Of a stretch of 22,084 bases of DNA, positions 17,711 to 22,084 are shown piece by piece (position 1 is the first letter of the stretch; every line of letters begins with the position of its first letter). The notes below the pieces were generated by a model. It did not search any database and was not told the origin of the DNA. It worked only from the letters and a program-made list of their open reading frames with translations. The DNA is from a virus. Location of the stretch: IMG/VR virus record IMGVR_UViG_3300025671_000614, positions 1-22,084 of that record; one strand, 5' to 3'. The position numbers were made by a program, and so were the translations under genes.

Positions 17711-17741
17711 AAAAAAAAGAGGCCGCAAATTGCGACCCCTC
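17711..17741 (-). terminator. Intrinsic terminator after the 257-aa gene, minus strand
   Basis: On the minus strand GAGGGGTCGC (17741-17732) pairs with GCGGCCTCTT (17726-17717) over 10 bp, three of them G-U wobbles, around a 5-nt loop, and an eight-T run (17718-17711) overlaps the end of the stem and follows it. This is a strong rho-independent terminator, 26 nt after the stop of the 257-aa gene. It should end most capsid-segment transcripts. Confidence 0.87.
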
Positions 17742-17766
17742 CTCCTTTCACGGTAGAACTGTAAAT

Positions 17767-18540
17767 CTATAGTTTATTGGTAATGTTCTGTAAGACATCT
17801 AATCCTTCATCAGTTTTGAAGAACGAGGCTAATGCACTATATACATTTTCACCGAATGGGGCAATCATTACCTTTTGGCGTTTGTCAGTAGCCCAAGTAA
17901 CGGTACGATTGTCGTCTTTAATGTGTAGTATTCCCATCTCTACTGCACGTACAGCTAAGTTACGTAGTTTTAGATTTTCATCGTTTAACAAATCCATAAA
18001 CTCACCTGGGTTATTTCTTGCCCAAATAATCATGTCACGACGCAGTTCTGATGAGGTCATTTTTGAAATGTTTCCTTTAAGCGCAACACGAGCAACAGCC
18101 TCTAGGTCGTTGATATCTAAATCTTTAGCAGCAACCTGCGCTTCAAGGGTAGAAAATATAGTTTCAACCTCGTCGCTTGCTTGTTTCTCCTTGTCAAACT
18201 CCTCAAATTTCTTGTTGAAATCGGGATGAATCATAAGAAACTTCTGTAAATTAACATTCCACGCTGGAACAATAAGCGTTCCATTTTGAAATACAATAGG
18301 CTCCATTGTTACAACACCATCTTGCTCATCTACAAATGGAGATAATTGATTTGTAGCATATCTTAATGCTCTGTTCAAAGAGCCATCAAAATATGTTAAT
18401 GGCTTTCTAGAGGTGTGTTTTACTGAAATCATTGTGCGTATTGGGGTCTTGTTTCCCTTAAGAATAAATACGCGATCTTTTTGCTCTAGCTTTGGTAATA
18501 CTGTATTGTACCCATAAGCTTTGGTAGTTTTTGTAGACAT
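17767..18540 (-). CDS. Conserved virion-associated protein next to capsid gene, function unknown (257 aa)
   Basis: I recognise the general type: proteins beside the MCP in marine phages with RVFILKGNKTPIRTMI (23-38), a DEQDGVV segment (71-77), then IHPDFNKKFEEFDKEK (104-119). No function is known to me. The N-terminal half is beta-rich. A charged helix (108-135) leads to a C-terminal part that looks like a small SAP/helix-extended-loop-helix segment (MTSSELRRDMIIWARNNP, 161-178) and a winged-helix-like end (AVRAVEMGILHIKDDNRTV then ATDKRQKVMI, about 196-226). Both are often nucleic-acid-binding folds, but this is inference. The ATG at 18540 follows one strong terminator and its stop is followed by a second, so its expression should fall below that of the MCP. 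Capsid cementing, DNA contact inside the head, or regulation of assembly are all possible. Confidence 0.75.
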   Translation of the reverse strand: MSTKTTKAYGYNTVLPKLEQKDRVFILKGNKTPIRTMISVKHTSRKPLTYFDGSLNRALRYATNQLSPFVDEQDGVVTMEPIVFQNGTLIVPAWNVNLQKFLMIHPDFNKKFEEFDKEKQASDEVETIFSTLEAQVAAKDLDINDLEAVARVALKGNISKMTSSELRRDMIIWARNNPGEFMDLLNDENLKLRNLAVRAVEMGILHIKDDNRTVTWATDKRQKVMIAPFGENVYSALASFFKTDEGLDVLQNITNKL

Positions 18541-18563
18541 TTTATTTAAAATTTAATTTTATT

Positions 18564-18603
18564 AAAAAAAAGGATTGGGGGGCGACAAGCGCCCCCTTTT
18601 CCC
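18564..18603 (-). terminator. Intrinsic terminator directly after the MCP gene, minus strand
   Basis: On the minus strand a GC-perfect stem GGGGGCG (18596-18590) / CGCCCCC (18584-18578) with a 5-nt loop is extended, across a 3x3 internal loop, by GGGA/TCCT (18603-18600 / 18574-18571) and ends in a run of eight T (18571-18564). It begins 11 nt after the MCP stop. It should cut most transcripts after the capsid gene, with readthrough to the 257-aa gene. Confidence 0.87.
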
Positions 18604-18614
18604 TAACATAGTTA

Positions 18615-20003
18615 TTATTGGAACAACATAAAGTTGTTTACTCCCATTGTACAAAGAGCACGCTCAGACAAGAAGTGAACTTCCATCACATCTTTATCAG
18701 TTGTAGCAGCTCCTCCAGCAGAACCAACAACCCAAGACTTATACTTGCGGTCTTCAGTAGGAGAAACACGATAACGAACGTGTAAGAACGGACGTTTTGC
18801 GTTTTCACCCAATACTTGGTCATATACTGTAGTAGTACCAGCAGGAACTAAGATTCCATCAACCCCTCCAATGTTACCACGAGTAGTAGCATCGTTAAGG
18901 TATTTCCAGTCAGACTTATAGAAGTCATATCCGATACGGAATCCAGTGAATCCAAGGTTAAGAGCCATGTCCTCGTCATTGTCAAACAAACCGTAAGAGC
19001 TATCAGAAGCTGATGCGTTGTTTTGTGAAGCGAGTACTCGGTCAATTTCAAAGCTAGTTGCACGGTTTACAAACATAACGTTTTCTTGAATAGCTCCTTC
19101 TTTGTCAAGAACTTTAGCCATAGCTTCAAGATCGTCACGGTCAGTAAAGATACCAGTAGCAACGTTACCATTGTTTTCTACATCGTAGAAAAGACCTTTG
19201 GTTCCTTTGTATCCAGCAGTAGCGGCAGAAGAATTAACAGCAGCAGGCTCTCCTTCAACCATTGCAGTCTCAAGATAGTCTTCAAAACGTAAACGAGTTT
19301 CATGCTCAGACTTCAAATACCAAAGATATCCAGAAGCACCATTCTCAGTAGTTACTTCAACCCATCCAACGTGAGCCATTTCAGAACCAGATACTTCGTA
19401 ACGGTCTTTAATGATGATTGGATTGTTTTCTTTAGATTCAAAATCAGCTTCAAGAGAACCTTTCATTCCTTCAGATCCTTTTTTAAACTCAGAACCATAA
19501 ACAAAAATAGTTATATCGTCAGCGGCTGTGAAGTTTGCGGCCCCACCGCTAGTAACTTCTACAAGGCTAAAAGTAGCAAAAGTAACAACATCAATAGAGT
19601 CTGTAGCTACGCTCGTAATAAGACACTTAGCTTGCTTGCCATCAGAATCACGAGAAATGATAATGGTTTGGTTTGCGCGGAAATTGTGTCCAGTCACAGC
19701 AATAGTATTTCCATCAGTAATGCTACCAGCTGCTTGAATGTGTAAACGTCCTTGCTCACTCCACTTGATAAGGTCTGAGCTAGAAGGTAATTCAGCTCCT
19801 ACCATACGTAAGAAAGAAGCAATTGAACGATTTCCATAACGCTCAAATTCTTTTTCGTACAAATCTGGTAAGTACTGTTGTGCAAAAGTGTAATCTGCAT
19901 TAGAAAGGTAGTTGGTGTTAGCCAATCCCTTTACTGGTGCAGGAGTTAAAGAGGTAGATCCGCCTACGGTTCCAGCTCCTCCAAGGGTGATAGTTTGTGC
20001 CAT
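18615..20003 (-). CDS. Major capsid protein (MCP), HK97-fold, crAss-like type
   Basis: A 462-residue protein forming the icosahedral head shell. It follows the portal and scaffold-type genes. Its C-terminal end (residues 440-461, MEVHFLSERALCTMGVNNFMLF) resembles the C-terminus of crAss-like and related Bacteroidota phage capsid proteins. The N-terminal arm (1-80) holds a Gly/Thr-rich start and an FAQQYLPDLYEKEFERYGN helix. Residues about 90-170 look like an inserted small beta domain. The central region (AMVEGEPAA, 247-255; FTDRDDLEAMAK, 286-297; FVNRATSFEIDR, 311-322) fits the P/A-domain core. Among its 19 arginines I count only CGN codons (16 CGT) and no AGA or AGG, a sign of very high expression. 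ATG at 20003, 24 nt of AT-rich gap after the scaffold stop. A strong terminator follows. No N-terminal prohead cleavage site can be named. Confidence 0.9.
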   Translation of the reverse strand: MAQTITLGGAGTVGGSTSLTPAPVKGLANTNYLSNADYTFAQQYLPDLYEKEFERYGNRSIASFLRMVGAELPSSSDLIKWSEQGRLHIQAAGSITDGNTIAVTGHNFRANQTIIISRDSDGKQAKCLITSVATDSIDVVTFATFSLVEVTSGGAANFTAADDITIFVYGSEFKKGSEGMKGSLEADFESKENNPIIIKDRYEVSGSEMAHVGWVEVTTENGASGYLWYLKSEHETRLRFEDYLETAMVEGEPAAVNSSAATAGYKGTKGLFYDVENNGNVATGIFTDRDDLEAMAKVLDKEGAIQENVMFVNRATSFEIDRVLASQNNASASDSSYGLFDNDEDMALNLGFTGFRIGYDFYKSDWKYLNDATTRGNIGGVDGILVPAGTTTVYDQVLGENAKRPFLHVRYRVSPTEDRKYKSWVVGSAGGAATTDKDVMEVHFLSERALCTMGVNNFMLFQ

Positions 20004-20027
20004 CTTAATAAGGTTTTAAAATTTTTT

Positions 20028-21170
20028 TTATCGTTTTTTAATTTTCAAACCAGACCCATAATCATTGTCGTTCATAACTCTGAATTTTGGACCAGGCTTC
20101 GATGAATCAACATTAGCACGAACATTCATATTTATATTTTTACCATCCTTAACCACTTCGTTTACCGCGTCGGCTTTGCCCTGCTCATAAAAGAACTTAG
20201 CGTATGCCTGAGGGTTCATTGCCATGTTTAAGGCGGTATGATACTGTTTCGCATCTTTTAAGTAGCCATTGTCATCGACAAAGCGTGAAATAAAATTGTT
20301 AAGGTCTGATTGAGCCTTGACAACCTCGTTCACATCTTTTGGCTTATAACGCAGCGACTTTTCACCAACATTAAATTCGAAACCTTCGAACTCATCAGTA
20401 AAAAGCTCAGACGTTTTTTGCTCAAAAGTTTTTCTTTGACTTTGAACAACTTCTTGCTCCCTAGTTGATTCATCATTATATTGCTTGTAAAACTCAATAG
20501 CTTTTCTTGCATCCTCAGGAAGAGCCTCGCTACTTGACTCAAGTGGGGCTTTGTACTTATCCTGCATCTGCTTGAAATACTCCTTTGCTTTATGCAATTC
20601 TTGTTTTTTCTCAAAAGCTTTTCGCTTGGCATCTTTTTCAGTATCAACATTTTCGTCAACACTAAACCTGTCTTCAATTATATAATTAATATCAGACTCA
20701 TCCAGCTCTGGATTTGATTGTCGATAATATTCACGCAATAAAACTGATTCTTCATACTCGCTCACGTCTTCGTTTGCTTTAATGAAGTCTTTGAGACCGC
20801 GTTTAGTCTCTTGCTTATATTGCAAATACTTCTCGACTTCCTCCGGAAGCTCTTGAGGGGTATTCTTATTTGAAAGAACGTTGTCTAAATCATCTACACT
20901 GATTTTATATTTATCAGTCAAGAATTGATTTATAATTTCTTCTCTGCTTGGAGCTACAGTCTTGGGGTCTTTTTCCTCTACGTCCTGCGATTCTGCTTGG
21001 GCTTGTTGCTCTTCTTTTTGGCCTTGTTCGCCATCGAGTAACACCCCTTCATCAGTTTCTTGCTCTTTAGTGCCATCTTCTATATTTTCTTGTTGTTCAG
21101 TACTTTTTTCTGCCGCTGGCGGCTGTGATAAGTCGACTTTAAAATCAACCTCTTCGTTTACATTACTCAT
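20028..21170 (-). CDS. Scaffold-type head assembly protein (380 aa)
   Basis: A 380-residue protein between portal and MCP. Residues 1-75 are highly acidic and Gln-rich and look disordered (for example TEQQENIEDGTKEQE). The middle (about 75-340) is helical and charged with long coiled-coil stretches (KRKAFEKKQELHKAKEYFK is one). The C-terminus is basic and Gly-rich (SKPGPKFRVMNDNDYGSG then LKIKKR, 358-380), a typical arrangement for a scaffolding protein whose C-terminal end contacts the capsid protein. No protease motif is seen, so a fused maturation protease is not supported. ATG at 21170; a 44-nt gap with a promoter-like element separates it from the portal stop. A minor internal virion protein remains an alternative. 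Confidence 0.8.
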   Translation of the reverse strand: MSNVNEEVDFKVDLSQPPAAEKSTEQQENIEDGTKEQETDEGVLLDGEQGQKEEQQAQAESQDVEEKDPKTVAPSREEIINQFLTDKYKISVDDLDNVLSNKNTPQELPEEVEKYLQYKQETKRGLKDFIKANEDVSEYEESVLLREYYRQSNPELDESDINYIIEDRFSVDENVDTEKDAKRKAFEKKQELHKAKEYFKQMQDKYKAPLESSSEALPEDARKAIEFYKQYNDESTREQEVVQSQRKTFEQKTSELFTDEFEGFEFNVGEKSLRYKPKDVNEVVKAQSDLNNFISRFVDDNGYLKDAKQYHTALNMAMNPQAYAKFFYEQGKADAVNEVVKDGKNINMNVRANVDSSKPGPKFRVMNDNDYGSGLKIKKR

Positions 21171-21196
21171 AATGAATTAGATTTAAATTATTATTG

Positions 21197-21204
21197 CAAA
21201 ATTA
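21197..21204 (-). promoter_or_regulatory. Candidate -7 element (TAATTTTG) before scaffold gene
   Basis: On the minus strand TAATTTTG fits TAnnTTTG, 26 nt before the ATG of the scaffold-type gene, in the 44-nt gap after the portal stop. No TTG lies at the usual -33 distance, so it is weaker than the elements at 17702 and 11105. A promoter here would separate scaffold and MCP expression from the low-copy portal. Confidence 0.25.
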
Positions 21205-21214
21205 TGTAAAAATA

Positions 21215-22084
21215 TTACATGTTTCCTTGACCCATCATAGCCTGTATTTTTGCCATAATATCTTCCTGATTATTTTGTTGTTCAAAATCAGTAGGAGGTA
21301 AATTTTCTTTACGCTGGGCAATCATTTTACTTTGCTGAGTCGCTTGTTTTTTTGTTCTTTCGTCTTTGCGGTCTTCTTTGTATTTTTCTTTAGACTGGCC
21401 TACTTGACCCTCAATTTCTTTTAAGCGCATTTCAAATTCGTACTTCATCTTCATCAGCTCCATGTCAATTTCTTTTTTGGCTTGCATTTTTTGCATCTCT
21501 AGTTGAGCACGCATTTGCTCCAATTGAGATTCAGACTCATTCTTCATCTGCTGTTCTTGCATTCTAGATTGAGAAGCCGATTGTGCTGATTGAGCATTAG
21601 CCTGAGTTTGCATGTCAATAGTCTTTTGCTGTTTTTGCAACTCTAGCTTTTCACGTTTTTGTTTACGAACTTTTAATAAACTATTAGCTAAATTCAAATT
21701 ATTTACACTGCGTATGTCAATTGCATCTTCCAATCCAATTTGACCAGCCTGAATAGATTGTTGAATATTTTGCTCAAGCATTTGTTTTTGTTCCTCGTCG
21801 GGCTCAATCTCAATGAAAATGCCAAAATCATGAAGATGCAATTGCATAATATCTCTAACAGCATCTAAGTTGTTTCGGCCAATCATTTTTGCAAAATCCG
21901 TTGAAAAATCTGAATATTGTAAAATATCAGATATTCTATATGATAATGCCTCAGCTAATTGCTCAGTAATATAAATACCAGACAATACAATGTGTCTTGT
22001 TGCTGTATTGCTGTTTAAAGCAGCTAACTTTTGAATACCAACCAATGCATATTGATCAGGAGTACTGGCATCCCTGGCTTCATT
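21215..22084 (-). CDS. Portal protein, C-terminal part (5' end beyond window)
   Basis: The reading frame stays open to the right edge, so the visible 289 residues are the C-terminal part of a longer protein; the internal TTG at 22045 is not a real start. It begins NEARDASTPDQYALVGIQKL and continues through a helical segment with MQLHLHDFGIFIEIEPDEEQ and GLEDAIDIRSVNNLNLANSL, a pattern typical of crAss-like and marine podovirus portal proteins near the C-terminal barrel. A very long Gln/Lys/Glu/Met coiled coil (about visible residues 140-260) and a short disordered tail rich in Pro and Gln follow. The portal is the dodecameric DNA entry/exit ring at one capsid vertex. The terminase gene expected upstream would lie outside the window. 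Identity rests on position before scaffold and MCP and on the recalled motif pattern. Confidence 0.82.
   Translation of the reverse strand, partial: NEARDASTPDQYALVGIQKLAALNSNTATRHIVLSGIYITEQLAEALSYRISDILQYSDFSTDFAKMIGRNNLDAVRDIMQLHLHDFGIFIEIEPDEEQKQMLEQNIQQSIQAGQIGLEDAIDIRSVNNLNLANSLLKVRKQKREKLELQKQQKTIDMQTQANAQSAQSASQSRMQEQQMKNESESQLEQMRAQLEMQKMQAKKEIDMELMKMKYEFEMRLKEIEGQVGQSKEKYKEDRKDERTKKQATQQSKMIAQRKENLPPTDFEQQNNQEDIMAKIQAMMGQGNM

Noticed and set aside
20330-20677. 115-residue frame nested in the scaffold gene on the same strand
   Set aside because: It is the out-of-frame reading of Lys/Glu-rich coiled-coil coding sequence, with a Lys/Leu/Ser shadow composition and no initiation signal or slippery site seen.
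21204-21220. Hairpin ATGTAA / TTACAT at the portal stop
   Set aside because: The 6-bp AT-rich stem is too weak for an intrinsic terminator and includes the stop codon.
22043-22045. TTG start for the rightmost gene
   Set aside because: The frame is open from here to the window edge with portal-like sequence continuing, so the gene is simply truncated by the window.
1-22084. CRISPR arrays, tRNA genes, insertion sequences, integrase or attachment sites
   Set aside because: No spaced direct repeats, cloverleaf-like segment, transposase or recombinase motif, or terminal inverted repeat pair is visible by eye.

Overview
The window is part of the late (virion) gene block of a tailed, probably short-tailed (podovirus-like) dsDNA phage. 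The DNA is AT-rich and packed almost end to end. None of the start codons examined has a recognisable Shine-Dalgarno sequence. Three of the five larger gaps in the minus-strand operon carry a sense-strand match to TAnnTTTG, the Bacteroidota sigma-A -7 element. These traits, and the resemblance of the portal, capsid, ring and muzzle-type proteins to those of crAss-like and marine flavobacterial podoviruses, suggest a Bacteroidota (probably aquatic flavobacterial) host. That assignment rests on remembered family resemblance, not on a database search.

The right nine tenths is one long minus-strand operon read from the right edge leftwards: portal C-terminal part (cut by the window edge), scaffold-type protein, major capsid protein (MCP), a 257-aa virion-associated unknown, two head-to-tail ring/connector-type proteins, a 1389-aa muzzle/stabilisation-type tail protein, and a 252-aa companion. 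Three helical or unusual proteins of increasing size follow (291, 651 and 2399 aa), placed and sized like the T7 internal-core/ejection proteins gp14-gp15-gp16. Two strong intrinsic terminators bracket the 257-aa gene just after the MCP. A promoter-like element follows the second one, so transcript levels probably step down after the capsid gene and restart at the tail genes.

The left 1 kb is read the opposite way: an intrinsic terminator, an unrecognised acidic 151-aa protein, and a PD-(D/E)XK nuclease that overlaps it by 14 nt and resembles T7 endonuclease I / DUF1064 proteins. The nuclease and the giant 2399-aa gene converge with adjacent stop codons and no spacer or terminator.

Together the minus-strand genes make the head shell, portal vertex, tail and ejected cargo. 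The nuclease fits branched-DNA resolution or another DNA-processing step. No terminase, tail fibre, lysis gene, integrase, tRNA, CRISPR array, insertion sequence or attachment site is visible. Only positions 1-135 form a non-coding stretch of any size, and no gap exceeds 300 bases. I see no clear new defence or anti-defence system. The best leads are the giant ejection-type protein, the tail protein that looks divided between two genes, and the terminator layout around the 257-aa gene.
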